Assembly: GCA_038530555.1 (NCBI GenBank)
Contig: JBCBCN010000008.1
Coordinates: forward strand, 62,001-126,000
Direction: 5' to 3'
Source: HKCCE3408 sp038530555
GTDB taxonomy: Bacteria > Pseudomonadota > Alphaproteobacteria > Rhodobacterales > Rhodobacteraceae
DNA length: 64,000 nt
The notes beneath the pieces are model-generated. The model had not been told where the DNA came from. It saw only the letters and a list, made by a program, of their open reading frames with translations, and did not search any database. A program made the translations under genes and the position numbers. Each line of letters opens with the position of its first letter. Position 1 is the first letter of the stretch. Of this stretch, positions 34,353 to 43,272 are shown in pieces.

Positions 34353-35957
34353 ATGAAACTTACATCAAACCTCAACGCCGCCTCGCCTGAGGCCCGTGCC
34401 AACCGCGCCGCCCATGAGGCCGCCCTGGCCGAGATCGCCGAGGCCGCGCGCCTGGCGGCGGAGGGCGGCGGGGAACGCGCCCGGGCGCGCCATGTTTCCA
34501 GGGGAAAGATGCTGCCGCGGGACCGGATCGCGGGCTTGCTGGACCCCGGCTCGCCATTCTTGGAGGTCGGCGCGACGGCGGGCCACGGGCTCTATGACGG
34601 CGCGGCACCCTGTGGCGGCGCCATCGCGGGGATCGGCCTGGTCCATGGCCAAGAGGTCATGGTGGTCTGCAACGACGCCACCGTGAAGGGCGGCACTTAC
34701 TATCCGATCACGGTCAAAAAGCACCTGCGCGCCCAGGAAATCGCCGAGGAGAACCGCCTGCCTTGCGTCTATCTGGTCGATAGCGGCGGGGCGAACTTGC
34801 CCAATCAGGATGAGGTGTTTCCTGACCGCGACCATTTCGGGCGCATTTTTTACAACCAGGCCCGGATGAGCGCGGCGGGTATCGCGCAGATCGCCGTCGT
34901 TATGGGCTCCTGCACCGCGGGCGGCGCCTATGTGCCCGCGATGTCGGATGTCACGATCATCGTCAAAAACCAGGGCACGATCTTTCTGGCCGGACCGCCG
35001 CTGGTTCAGGCGGCGACAGGCGAAGTGGTCAGCGCCGAGGATCTGGGCGGCGGGGAGGTCCATGCAAGGCAGTCAGGCGTGGCCGATGCCCTTGCAGAGG
35101 ATGACACCCATGCCCTCGCTCTCGCGAGGCAAGCTCTCGGCAATCTTAACCGTACCAAACCCGACACCGTCGCCTGGGCGAGCCCGGACGACCCGGCCTA
35201 TGACCCCGAAGAGCTCTTCGATGTGGTCCCGGCCAGTCTCAGCACGCCCTATGACATTCGCGAAGTGATCGCGCGCCTGGTCGACGGCTCCCGCTTCGAT
35301 GAGTTCAAACCGCTCTTCGGCGAGACCATCGTCTGCGGTTTCGCCCATGTTCTTGGCTGCCCAATCGGGATCGTGGCCAATAACGGTGTGCTCTTTTCCG
35401 ACAGCGCGCAGAAGGCCGCGCATTTCATCGAGCTCTGCGCGCAACGCAAAATACCGCTGGTGTTCCTGCAGAACATCACCGGCTTCATGGTGGGCCGCAA
35501 ATATGAGGCCGAGGGGATCGCGCGGCACGGCGCCAAGATGGTCACCGCCGTTGCCACCGCCGCCGTTCCCAAGATCACCATGCTGGTGGGCGGATCGTTC
35601 GGGGCAGGCAATTACGGCATGGCGGGCCGGGCCTATTCGCCGCGTTTTCTCTGGAGCTGGCCCAATTCGCGCATCTCGGTGATGGGCGGGGCGCAGGCGG
35701 CGGGTGTGCTCGCCACGGTCAAACGCGCCGCGATGGAGCGGGCGGGCGAGGCATGGAGCGCCGAGGACGAGGCCGCCTTCAAACGCCCGACCATCGAAAT
35801 GTTCGAGCGTCAGTCCCACCCGCTTTATGCCGCCGCCCGGCTCTGGGATGACGGCATCATTGACCCGCGCAAATCGCGCGAGGTCCTGGCGCTGAGCTTG
35901 TCGGCGGCGCTCAACGCCCCCATCCAGGAGACACGCTTTGGCGTGTTTCGGATGTGA
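34353..35957 (+). CDS. liuB: 3-Methylcrotonyl-CoA carboxylase beta subunit (LiuB)
   Basis: Carboxyltransferase subunit that moves CO2 from carboxybiotin to 3-methylcrotonyl-CoA. The 534-residue protein has the MCC-type 'LVDSGGANLPNQDEVFPDRDHFGRIFYNQA'. 'GSCTAGGAYVPAMSDVTIIVKNQG' and the second crotonase-type half 'NITGFMVGRKYEAEGIARHGAKMVTAVA' follow. ATG 34353 lies 7 bases beyond the previous stop. Its partner subunit is two genes downstream, separated by an unrelated gene, which is unusual for this tight pair. Confidence 0.96.
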   Translation: MKLTSNLNAASPEARANRAAHEAALAEIAEAARLAAEGGGERARARHVSRGKMLPRDRIAGLLDPGSPFLEVGATAGHGLYDGAAPCGGAIAGIGLVHGQEVMVVCNDATVKGGTYYPITVKKHLRAQEIAEENRLPCVYLVDSGGANLPNQDEVFPDRDHFGRIFYNQARMSAAGIAQIAVVMGSCTAGGAYVPAMSDVTIIVKNQGTIFLAGPPLVQAATGEVVSAEDLGGGEVHARQSGVADALAEDDTHALALARQALGNLNRTKPDTVAWASPDDPAYDPEELFDVVPASLSTPYDIREVIARLVDGSRFDEFKPLFGETIVCGFAHVLGCPIGIVANNGVLFSDSAQKAAHFIELCAQRKIPLVFLQNITGFMVGRKYEAEGIARHGAKMVTAVATAAVPKITMLVGGSFGAGNYGMAGRAYSPRFLWSWPNSRISVMGGAQAAGVLATVKRAAMERAGEAWSAEDEAAFKRPTIEMFERQSHPLYAAARLWDDGIIDPRKSREVLALSLSAALNAPIQETRFGVFRM

Positions 35958-36625
35958 TGGGCCTCGGCAAATCCCTGCGCGACCGGCTCTCTGGCCTTGC
36001 GCTGCCCGCCCTGGGCAAAGAGGCTGAAATCGCGGTGTTTCTCGTGCACAATTCGCGCGATCCAGAGGATTACTTTTTCCTCTTCGATTTTGAGGAGTTT
36101 GCCGACCGCTCCCGCGCCGGGATCTTCGTGCGGCCCGCCCTGCGGGTCTATGCGGGCCGCGATGATTTCAGCCGGGTCACCTTTGCACGCCAATTTCGCG
36201 CGGTCTTTCAGCGAGAGTTCGACCGGATGCGGACAGAGCTTGCCGAGGGCAAGGGCAAGCGCGGCTGGCTTGACTTTAAGCTCGGGGTTAGCGCGGTCGA
36301 TCTCATCGGTGGGCTCGTTGCCAATCTGGTTCTGGCCATAGCCACCTCGGCGGGCAAAGTGGTCCTGACCCGCATCCTGGGACTGCCCAATTTGCTAAAG
36401 GCAAAAAGCGATGAGGCCAAGCTCGCCGATGAGATCGACAAGACCAAGCGGCAGGTGGAAAGCGCGCTGGAACGGATCGAAGTGACGCTGCACCGGGAGC
36501 TCTACGACCATGCCTATCGGGGGGGTCCTGCGGGCAAGGTTTCGGGTCTGGACCGGGACGCCTGGCCGCTGCCGGATTACGTGCGCGCCCATTTGAGCGA
36601 CGGGGAAAGCGGGTCATGGTGGTGA
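35957..36625 (+). CDS. Unknown protein between the two MCC subunit genes
   Basis: A 222-residue protein of mixed character. There are no obvious catalytic residues. A hydrophobic helical stretch 'VSAVDLIGGLVANLVLAIATSAGKVVL' lies at about residues 110-140, and a charged helix follows ('KSDEAKLADEIDKTKRQVESALERIEV', coiled-coil prone). The ATG shares its A with the liuB stop, and the stop is 3 bases before liuD, so it is fully embedded in the operon. No family recognised. It might assist assembly or membrane association of the carboxylase, but that is inferred from position alone. Confidence 0.65.
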   Translation: MGLGKSLRDRLSGLALPALGKEAEIAVFLVHNSRDPEDYFFLFDFEEFADRSRAGIFVRPALRVYAGRDDFSRVTFARQFRAVFQREFDRMRTELAEGKGKRGWLDFKLGVSAVDLIGGLVANLVLAIATSAGKVVLTRILGLPNLLKAKSDEAKLADEIDKTKRQVESALERIEVTLHRELYDHAYRGGPAGKVSGLDRDAWPLPDYVRAHLSDGESGSWW

Positions 36626-36628
36626 GCG

Positions 36629-38584
36629 ATGTTCTCTAAGATCCTTATCGCCAATCGCGGCGAGATCGCCTGCCGCATCACCGAGACCTGTCGGCGTCTG
36701 GGGGTGCGGACCGTCGCGGTCTTCTCAGACGCCGACCGCGACGCACGCCATGTCGAGATGGCCGATGCGGCTGTCTGGATCGGCGGCGCGGCCCCGGCAG
36801 ACAGTTATCTAAAAGGCGATGTGATTATCGAGGCGGCGTTGGCCGAAGGGGCCGAGGCGATCCATCCCGGCTATGGTTTTCTGAGCGAGAACCCCGATTT
36901 CGTCGCCGCCGTTGAGGCGGCTGGCCTGACCTTCATCGGTCCCTCGGCCCAGGCGATCCGGGCCATGGGCCTCAAAGATGCCGCCAAGGTCCTGATGGCG
37001 GAGGCCGGCGTGCCGGTCGTGCCGGGCTATCACGGTGCGGATCAATCGCCAAAAACGTTGGCCGAGCAGGCGGACATGATCGGCTATCCAGTGCTGATCA
37101 AGGCCGTCGCGGGCGGCGGCGGCAAGGGGATGCGCCTGGTGGAGCGGGCGGCGGACTTCGCGGACGCCCTGGCCTCGGCACGCAGGGAGGCGCAGACCGC
37201 CTTCGGCAATGACGCGGTGCTTATCGAGAAGTTTATCGACACGCCGCGCCATATCGAGATGCAGATCTTTGGCGACGGCACCCAAGCGATCCATCTCTTT
37301 GAACGGGATTGCTCGCTGCAAAGGCGTCACCAGAAGGTCATCGAAGAGGCGCCAGCGCCCGGTATGAGCGCGGAGGTTCGCGCGGCCATGGGTGCGGCGG
37401 CGGTGCGCGCAGCTGAGGCCATCGGCTATGCCGGGGCGGGCACGGTCGAGTTCATCGTCGACGGCTCCGGCGCGCTGAGACCGGATGGCTTTTGGTTCAT
37501 GGAGATGAACACGCGGCTTCAGGTCGAACACCCGGTGACCGAGGCCGTAACGGGCATCGACCTGGTGGAATGGCAACTCAGAGTGGCCGCCGGTGAGGCC
37601 CTGCCTGCGCGCCAGGATGAGATCACGCTTAAGGGCCACGCCTTCGAGGCACGGCTCTATGCCGAGGATCCCGTAGCCGGGTTTCTGCCCGCGACCGGGC
37701 GGCTCGCGCATTTGCACTTTGGGCCGGGGCTCAGGGCCGATACCGGCGTGCGGCCGGGCGACCGGATCAGCCCGCATTACGATCCGATGATCGCCAAACT
37801 GATCAGTCACGGTCCCACCCGCGCGACCGCCCTGACGCAGCTCGCACGCGGTCTGGCCGAGACGCAAGTGGCGGGCACGGTGACCAATCTGGCCTTCCTG
37901 CGTCGCCTCAGCCAGCATGCGGGTTTCGCGGCGGGCCGGGTCGATACCGGGCTGATCGCCCGCGACCAAGACAGCCTGACCCGGATGCCAGAGCCTTGCT
38001 CGCGGACCAAGGCCCTGGCCGCGATTGGGGCGGCGGGTCTGGCCAGGTCCGGCATGCGCCATGAGGGCTTTCACCTCTGGGCGCCGCTGCGCCATCAGGT
38101 GCGGCTGAGCCACAGTGCCGAGCAGATCAACGCGGTGATCGAAGTGACCGGCTCCGGCATGTTTACGGTGGAAATTTCCGGTCAAAGTCACCTGGTGGAC
38201 CGCGCGCTGAGTTGGCGCATCGACGGCGCCAAGACCAGCGCCGAGATCGTCCGCCACGAGGCTGGGCTTTCGGTCTTTTGGGGCAACAATTACCATTTCG
38301 ATCTGCACGACCCGCTCGCCGTGGCCGAGATGGGTGGGGCAAGCTCAGGCGAGATCACCGCGCCCATGCCCGGCCTGGTCAAGGCCATCCATGTCGCGCC
38401 GGGCGACGCCGTGGCCGAGGGCGATCCGCTGGCGCTTTTGGAGGCGATGAAGATGGAGCACACCTTACGCGCGGGCCGCGACGGGACGATTGCAAGCGTA
38501 TTCATTGCGCCGGGCGCGCAGGTCGAGGCGGGCGCGGTCCTGATCGAATTGGCGCAAGATCCAGCCGGGGAGGAGGACGCATGA
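36629..38584 (+). CDS. liuD: 3-Methylcrotonyl-CoA carboxylase alpha subunit (LiuD)
   Basis: Biotin-dependent subunit: carboxylates biotin with ATP and bicarbonate. The N-terminal biotin carboxylase (residues 1-445) has 'KILIANRGEIACRI', 'KAVAGGGGKGMRLV' and 'RDCSLQRRHQKVIEEAPAP', and 'FMEMNTRLQVEHPVTE' completes the site. The C-terminal biotinyl domain carries the Lys in 'ALLEAMKMEHTLRAG' (about residue 610). 651 residues. BirA, encoded at 51.8-52.5 kb, should biotinylate it. It overlaps the downstream glutathione S-transferase gene by four bases. Confidence 0.96.
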   Translation: MFSKILIANRGEIACRITETCRRLGVRTVAVFSDADRDARHVEMADAAVWIGGAAPADSYLKGDVIIEAALAEGAEAIHPGYGFLSENPDFVAAVEAAGLTFIGPSAQAIRAMGLKDAAKVLMAEAGVPVVPGYHGADQSPKTLAEQADMIGYPVLIKAVAGGGGKGMRLVERAADFADALASARREAQTAFGNDAVLIEKFIDTPRHIEMQIFGDGTQAIHLFERDCSLQRRHQKVIEEAPAPGMSAEVRAAMGAAAVRAAEAIGYAGAGTVEFIVDGSGALRPDGFWFMEMNTRLQVEHPVTEAVTGIDLVEWQLRVAAGEALPARQDEITLKGHAFEARLYAEDPVAGFLPATGRLAHLHFGPGLRADTGVRPGDRISPHYDPMIAKLISHGPTRATALTQLARGLAETQVAGTVTNLAFLRRLSQHAGFAAGRVDTGLIARDQDSLTRMPEPCSRTKALAAIGAAGLARSGMRHEGFHLWAPLRHQVRLSHSAEQINAVIEVTGSGMFTVEISGQSHLVDRALSWRIDGAKTSAEIVRHEAGLSVFWGNNYHFDLHDPLAVAEMGGASSGEITAPMPGLVKAIHVAPGDAVAEGDPLALLEAMKMEHTLRAGRDGTIASVFIAPGAQVEAGAVLIELAQDPAGEEDA

Positions 38585-39255
38585 TCCGTCTGCACCACGT
38601 GGCGTTTTCCAGATCTTTCCGGGTGATGTGGGCGCTCGAAGAGCTTGGGCTCGACTATGATGTCGTGCGCTACAGGATCGAGGACGGGTCTCTCAGAAGC
38701 CCCGAAATGCTGGCGATGAACCCGGGCGGCCGCGCCCCGGCGCTGGAGATTGACGGGCTGACGATGTCGGAATCCGGGGCCATGCTTGTCTATCTGGCCG
38801 AGACCCGGCCCGCGGCGGGGTTGTCGCCGCCACCCGGGTCGCCGGAGCGCGCGCGCTTTTTCGAAATGATCGGCTTTTCCGAGACGATGGCTTCGCTGCT
38901 TGAGAACCTGAACCTCAACCACGTCTTTCTGCGCGACCCGTCCCAAGCTTCGCCGGTGGTGATCAAGCTGCTGACAGCGCGGCTCAAGGCGAGCCTCGGT
39001 GCGCTGGAGACCATGATCACCGAGGACTACGCGGCCGGGCCTCAGTTTACCTTCGCCGATTGTATGTTGGGTTATAATTTGCTCGCCGCGCCGTACTATG
39101 TGGCGCTCGATGCATTCCCAACGCTGATATCCTACCTCGCGCGCCTGGAGGAGCGCCCGGCCTTTGTCGCCGCTCGCGAGAGGGACGGTGTGCAGACAAT
39201 CTACAGTCAAAAGTTTTACCCCGTCCCGCCGATGCCGGAGGCGTCGCATGGCTGA
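38581..39255 (+). CDS. Glutathione S-transferase family protein
   Basis: A 224-residue GST. The N-terminal thioredoxin-like domain has 'FSRSFRVMWALEELGLDYDVV' with a candidate Ser-type site, 'MNPGGRAPALEIDG' and the glutathione-binding 'TMSESGAMLVYLAE'. An all-helical C-terminal domain follows ('FTFADCMLGYNLLAAPYY'). It is coupled to liuD (ATGA overlap) and to the HMG-CoA lyase gene (8-base overlap). A GST inside a leucine operon is unusual; it could detoxify reactive enoyl-CoA intermediates, but that is inferred. Confidence 0.88.
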   Translation: MIRLHHVAFSRSFRVMWALEELGLDYDVVRYRIEDGSLRSPEMLAMNPGGRAPALEIDGLTMSESGAMLVYLAETRPAAGLSPPPGSPERARFFEMIGFSETMASLLENLNLNHVFLRDPSQASPVVIKLLTARLKASLGALETMITEDYAAGPQFTFADCMLGYNLLAAPYYVALDAFPTLISYLARLEERPAFVAARERDGVQTIYSQKFYPVPPMPEASHG

Positions 39256-40111
39256 GCGGGTCGAGATCTTCGAAGTGGGGCCGCGCGACGGGTTGCAAAA
39301 CGAGGCGCGCGCAATTCCGACCGCCGAAAAGGTCGCGCTGATCGATTGCCTGAGCGGCGCGGGCTTTGCCCGGATCGAAGCGGCCAGTTTCGTCTCGCCG
39401 CGCTGGGTGCCGCAAATGGCCGATAGCGCCGAGGTCATGGCCGCCATCGCGCGCCGCACGGGCATCCGCTACACCGCGCTGGCGCCAAATCTGAGGGGCT
39501 ACCGCGCTGCCAAGGCGGCCAAGGTGGATGAGATCGCGATCTTCGCAAGTGCCTCGGAAGGCTTCTCCCGCGCCAATCTCAACGCCTCGATCGCCGAGAG
39601 CCTCGAGCGCTTTTCCGAGATCGCAGCGGCGGCCAAATCAGACGGCATTCCCATGCGCGGCTATGTCTCCTGCGTCACGGATTGCCCCTTTGACGGTGCG
39701 GTGCCGCCCGCTGAGGTCGCCCGCGTTGCCGCCGCGCTGAGGGATCTGGGCGCCTATGAGGTCTCGCTCGGCGACACGCTGGGTCATGGCTATCCCGAAC
39801 AGATCGACGCGATGTTGCATGCGGTGCTGGGCGAGCTTCCGGCGGAGCGGCTGGCGGGCCATTACCACGACACGGCCGGTCGGGCGCTGGCTAATGTGGA
39901 GGTTTCTCTGGGCCATGGTTTGCGGGTTTTCGATGCCGCGGTGGGCGGTCTGGGCGGCTGCCCCTACGCGCCGAGCGCCACGGGCAATGTCGCGACCGAG
40001 GCCCTTGATGACCGGCTGCGCGCGCTGGGCTATGACACCGGGCTCGATGCACAGGTCATCGCAAAAGCCGCCGCCATGGCGCAAGCGATGCGCGGTCAGG
40101 GGGCGGGATGA
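39248..40111 (+). CDS. liuE: Hydroxymethylglutaryl-CoA lyase (LiuE)
   Basis: Splits 3-hydroxy-3-methylglutaryl-CoA into acetoacetate and acetyl-CoA, ending leucine degradation. The N-terminal 'EVGPRDGLQNEARAIPT' holds the catalytic Arg-Asp. 'SLGDTLGHGYPEQIDAM', 'GHYHDTAGRALANVEVSL' with the metal-binding His pair, and 'GGLGGCPYAPSATGNVATE' with the reactive Cys are all present. 287 residues from ATG 39248, which overlaps the GST gene by 8 bases. Confidence 0.96.
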   Translation: MAERVEIFEVGPRDGLQNEARAIPTAEKVALIDCLSGAGFARIEAASFVSPRWVPQMADSAEVMAAIARRTGIRYTALAPNLRGYRAAKAAKVDEIAIFASASEGFSRANLNASIAESLERFSEIAAAAKSDGIPMRGYVSCVTDCPFDGAVPPAEVARVAAALRDLGAYEVSLGDTLGHGYPEQIDAMLHAVLGELPAERLAGHYHDTAGRALANVEVSLGHGLRVFDAAVGGLGGCPYAPSATGNVATEALDDRLRALGYDTGLDAQVIAKAAAMAQAMRGQGAG

Positions 40112-40611
40112 AGGCGGTCTATCAGGGCGCTGCCCGCCTGATGGGCATGGATGACGCGGTCTGGCGCCGCCACGCCAATCCCTGGTCCGGCCTCAGCCGG
40201 TTCACCGCGCTGCCGCTGCTGGTCCTAGCGATCTGGTCGCGGGTTTGGATCGGGTCCTTTGCCTGGCTCGCGGTTGGGGCGGCTTTGGTCTGGATCTGGT
40301 GGAACCCGCGCGCCTTCGCGCCGCCGTCCACGCTCAATCATTGGGTCAGCCGCGCCGTTCTGGGAGAGCAGGTCTTTCTCCACCGCCGCGATGAGCTTCC
40401 GCGCCACCACCTGGCCTGGGCCGACGGGCTGTCGCTCGCCGCTTTGCCGGGCGTTTGCCTTCTGGCCTGGGGCCTCTGGCGCCTTGATCCGACGGCAACG
40501 CTTTCGGGGATGGCGCTGACAGTGCTGCCCAAGCTGTGGTTTTGCGATCGGATGGTCTGGCTCTATGCCGATTGGTGCCGGGCCCAGGGCAAGGAGCTGG
40601 GCGATGTTTGA
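40108..40611 (+). CDS. DUF6653-like membrane protein
   Basis: A 167-residue protein with about four membrane helices: two near the N terminus ('FTALPLLVLAIWSRVWIGSFAWLAVGAALVWIWW') and two near the C terminus ('LSLAALPGVCLLAWGLWRL', 'SGMALTVLPKLWFCDRMVWLYADWC'). 'HANPWSGLSRFTALPLLVLAIWSR' and 'WNPRAFAPP' match the DUF6653 family as I know it. Function unknown. It overlaps liuE by four bases and liuC by eight. Confidence 0.78.
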   Translation: MKAVYQGAARLMGMDDAVWRRHANPWSGLSRFTALPLLVLAIWSRVWIGSFAWLAVGAALVWIWWNPRAFAPPSTLNHWVSRAVLGEQVFLHRRDELPRHHLAWADGLSLAALPGVCLLAWGLWRLDPTATLSGMALTVLPKLWFCDRMVWLYADWCRAQGKELGDV

Positions 40612-41386
40612 GACGATCCGCCTTGAGACCGACGCGCGCGGCGTGGCCACGCTGACGCTCAACCGCCCCGACAAACACAACGCGATGTCGGCGCAGATGA
40701 TCGCCGAATTGACCTCCGCCTGTGCCGATCTGGCCGGGGATCGGGCGGTGCGCGCCGTGGTGCTGGCCGCCAATGGGCGCAGCTTTTGCGCGGGCGGGGA
40801 TCTCGGCTGGATGCGCGATCAAATGGAAGCCGACGCCGCCGCGCGGCAGGAACAGGCCGGGGCGCTGGCGGGGATGCTGGGCGCGTTTAACCGGCTGCCG
40901 CAATTCACCATCGCCGCCGTGTCGGGCAATGCCTTCGGCGGCGGGCTCGGCCTGATCTCGGTCTGCGACATGGCCATCGCGGCGGAAGATGTGCAGTTCG
41001 CCCTCAGCGAAACTCGGCTCGGCCTGATACCTGCCACGATCGGGCCTTACGTCCAGGCACGCACAGGCGCGGGTCCGGCGCGGCGGATCTTTCTGCATTC
41101 CCGACCCTTCGACACCGATGAGGCGCAGCGATTGTCGCTCATCGCCCGCGCCGTCCCCGCCGAAGATCTCGCGCAGGCCGTCGAGGCGGAGATTGCGGCC
41201 CTTCTGGCCTGTGCGCCGGGTGCGGTGGCACAGGCCAAGGCGCTGATCCGCGAGCTGCGCGCACCGGTCGATGCCGCGCAGATCACCCGCTCCGTCGAGG
41301 CGCTGACCCGGCGCTGGGAAAGCGAGGAGGCCAGCGCGGGCATCGCCGCCTTCTTCGACCGCAAGCCCCCGCCCTGGGCACCCTAA
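40604..41386 (+). CDS. liuC: Enoyl-CoA hydratase, likely methylglutaconyl-CoA hydratase (LiuC)
   Basis: A 260-residue crotonase-fold hydratase. Oxyanion-hole segments are 'NGRSFCAGGDLGWM' and 'GNAFGGGLGLISVCDMAIAAED', and the catalytic Glu region is 'SETRLGLIPATIGPYV'. Placed in the leucine operon, it should hydrate 3-methylglutaconyl-CoA to HMG-CoA, the only step otherwise missing between LiuBD and LiuE. The C terminus 'GIAAFFDRKPPPW' is typical. ATG 40604 overlaps the preceding gene by 8 bases. Last gene of the leucine operon. Confidence 0.9.
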   Translation: MFETIRLETDARGVATLTLNRPDKHNAMSAQMIAELTSACADLAGDRAVRAVVLAANGRSFCAGGDLGWMRDQMEADAAARQEQAGALAGMLGAFNRLPQFTIAAVSGNAFGGGLGLISVCDMAIAAEDVQFALSETRLGLIPATIGPYVQARTGAGPARRIFLHSRPFDTDEAQRLSLIARAVPAEDLAQAVEAEIAALLACAPGAVAQAKALIRELRAPVDAAQITRSVEALTRRWESEEASAGIAAFFDRKPPPWAP

Positions 41387-41503
41387 ACCGCGTCTTAAAG
41401 TTGCGACCCTGAAGAGGTTCGGGCGCTTGGCCCCGGCTGGCCGGGCTGCTAACGTCTGAGGCGCAGTCAGGGGAGAGGCCGCAATCGCAGGGAGGCACCC
41501 AAG

Positions 41504-43087
41504 ATGGCGGTTTTTTCGTCGCGACAGCCCGATGTCGCCGAGCGCGATATCTCAATCACCGAGTTTCTGTTCGAAGGTCTCGACGCGCGCCCCGACGACG
41601 TGGCGGTGATCGACGGGCCAAGCGGTGCTGAGATGACCGCCGCCCAGCTCAAGGACCGCATCCAGCGCTTGGCCGGGGGCCTGACCGAGGCGGGCTTGGC
41701 GCCTGGCCGCGTCATCGCGATCCTGGCGCCAAACATGCCCGATTATGTCACCGCCTTTCACGGCATCGCTTGGGCGGGCTCAACCGTGACGACGCTCAAT
41801 CCGACCTACACCGCGCCCGAGATCGCCCATCAGCTCAAGGATGCGGGGGCGCAAGCGCTGATCACTATCCCCGCGCTTGCCGATCTGGCCAGGGCCGGGA
41901 TGGAGGGCACGGAGTGTGCAGAGCTGATCTTGATGGGCGATCCGCCAGAAGTGGTTCCAGAGGGCGCGCGGCGTTTCGAGGACCTGCTGGGCGCGCCGAT
42001 GCCCGCGCAGCACCCGGTCGATCTGGATCTCTTTGTCCTGGTCCTGCCCTACTCCTCGGGCACAACGGGGCGGCCCAAGGGTGTGATGCTCAGCCACCGC
42101 AACCTGGTCGTGAACACCGAGCAATTGCGGGCGCCCAACGCGCTTGAGCCGGGCGAGACGGTGATCGCCTTCCTGCCGTTTTTCCACATCTATGGCATGA
42201 CGGTTCTGATGAATTTCTTCCTGGTCGAGCGGGGCCGCCTGGTGACGATGCCGCGCTTTGATCTGGAGGCGTTTTTGGGCCTGATTCAGACCCACAAGGC
42301 CACGCGGCTTTTTATCGTGCCGCCGGTCGCGCTGGCCTTGGCCAAGCATCCGATGGTGGCCGAGTATGATCTGAGCAGCGTGAAGGAGATCTTTTCCGGC
42401 GCAGCCCCGCTCAGCCCCGAGATCGAAGAGGCCATTGAGGCGCGGATGCCCACGACGCGCATGGTCCAGGGCTATGGCATGACTGAGATGAGCCCGGTCA
42501 GCCATTCAACCTGGTTCGACACCAAGCGGCGCGGCGCCTCGGGTACCCTGGTGCCGGGGACGGAATGCCGGATCGTGGCGCCGGAGACGGGCGAGGATTG
42601 CGCGCCGGGCGTGGAGGGGGAGCTTTGGGTGCGCGGGCCTCAGGTGATGCTGGGCTATCTGGGCAACGCGGAAGCCACGGCCGAGACGCTGCTGCCCGAT
42701 GGCTGGCTTAGGACCGGGGACCTGGCCGAGGTCGACGCGGACGGCTTTTTGTTCCTGCGCGACCGGTTGAAGGAGTTGATCAAGTACAAAGGTTTTCAGG
42801 TGGCACCGGCCGAGGTCGAGGCCGCGCTCATCGCCCATGAGGCCGTGGTCGATGCCGCCGTGATCGCACGCCCCGATGATGAGGCGGGTGAGGTGCCCAT
42901 CGCGTTTGTCGTGCCCGCGCCGGGGGTGGAGGTGACACAAGACATGCTGCAAGCCCATGTCGACAGCTGTCTGGCACGCTATAAGCACCCGGCTGAATTT
43001 CGCATGGTCGAGGCCGTGCCGAAATCGGCCAGCGGTAAGATCCTGCGCCGTATTTTGCGCGATCAAGTCCGGGCCGAGGTCGGCTAG
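41504..43087 (+). CDS. AMP-forming acyl/aryl-CoA ligase (4-coumarate-CoA ligase-like)
   Basis: A 527-residue ANL-superfamily enzyme that activates a carboxylic acid as acyl-AMP and then thioester. Motif A3 is 'PYSSGTTGRPKGVMLSHRNL', A5 'QGYGMTEMSPVSH', and A8 'RTGDLAEVDADGFLFLRDRLKELIKYKGFQV'. The catalytic Lys is in 'PKSASGKILRRILRD'. The substrate is not readable from the sequence; relatives act on coumarate or medium-chain acids. It sits between the leucine operon and the complex I remnant, 117 bases after liuC, and may belong to either or neither. Confidence 0.88.
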   Translation: MAVFSSRQPDVAERDISITEFLFEGLDARPDDVAVIDGPSGAEMTAAQLKDRIQRLAGGLTEAGLAPGRVIAILAPNMPDYVTAFHGIAWAGSTVTTLNPTYTAPEIAHQLKDAGAQALITIPALADLARAGMEGTECAELILMGDPPEVVPEGARRFEDLLGAPMPAQHPVDLDLFVLVLPYSSGTTGRPKGVMLSHRNLVVNTEQLRAPNALEPGETVIAFLPFFHIYGMTVLMNFFLVERGRLVTMPRFDLEAFLGLIQTHKATRLFIVPPVALALAKHPMVAEYDLSSVKEIFSGAAPLSPEIEEAIEARMPTTRMVQGYGMTEMSPVSHSTWFDTKRRGASGTLVPGTECRIVAPETGEDCAPGVEGELWVRGPQVMLGYLGNAEATAETLLPDGWLRTGDLAEVDADGFLFLRDRLKELIKYKGFQVAPAEVEAALIAHEAVVDAAVIARPDDEAGEVPIAFVVPAPGVEVTQDMLQAHVDSCLARYKHPAEFRMVEAVPKSASGKILRRILRDQVRAEVG

Positions 43088-43272
43088 GATCGGGTCTCCA
43101 GAGAGCGGAATGACAGCGGTATTGGCACCCAGATACCACAATTTGCCAGAGGGGGAATGCAGCGCGCGAAGACCCCCTTGGAATCGCATGCCATGGAATG
43201 CACAATACTGTGAATTAGCGGCACCGCGAAATGCGGGTCAGCACCGCTGACGAGACTACGGGGAGAGACACT

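Noticed and set aside
36809..38308. A 499-codon frame antisense to liuD
   Set aside because: The plus strand encodes a complete biotin carboxylase with all motifs; the antisense translation has none.
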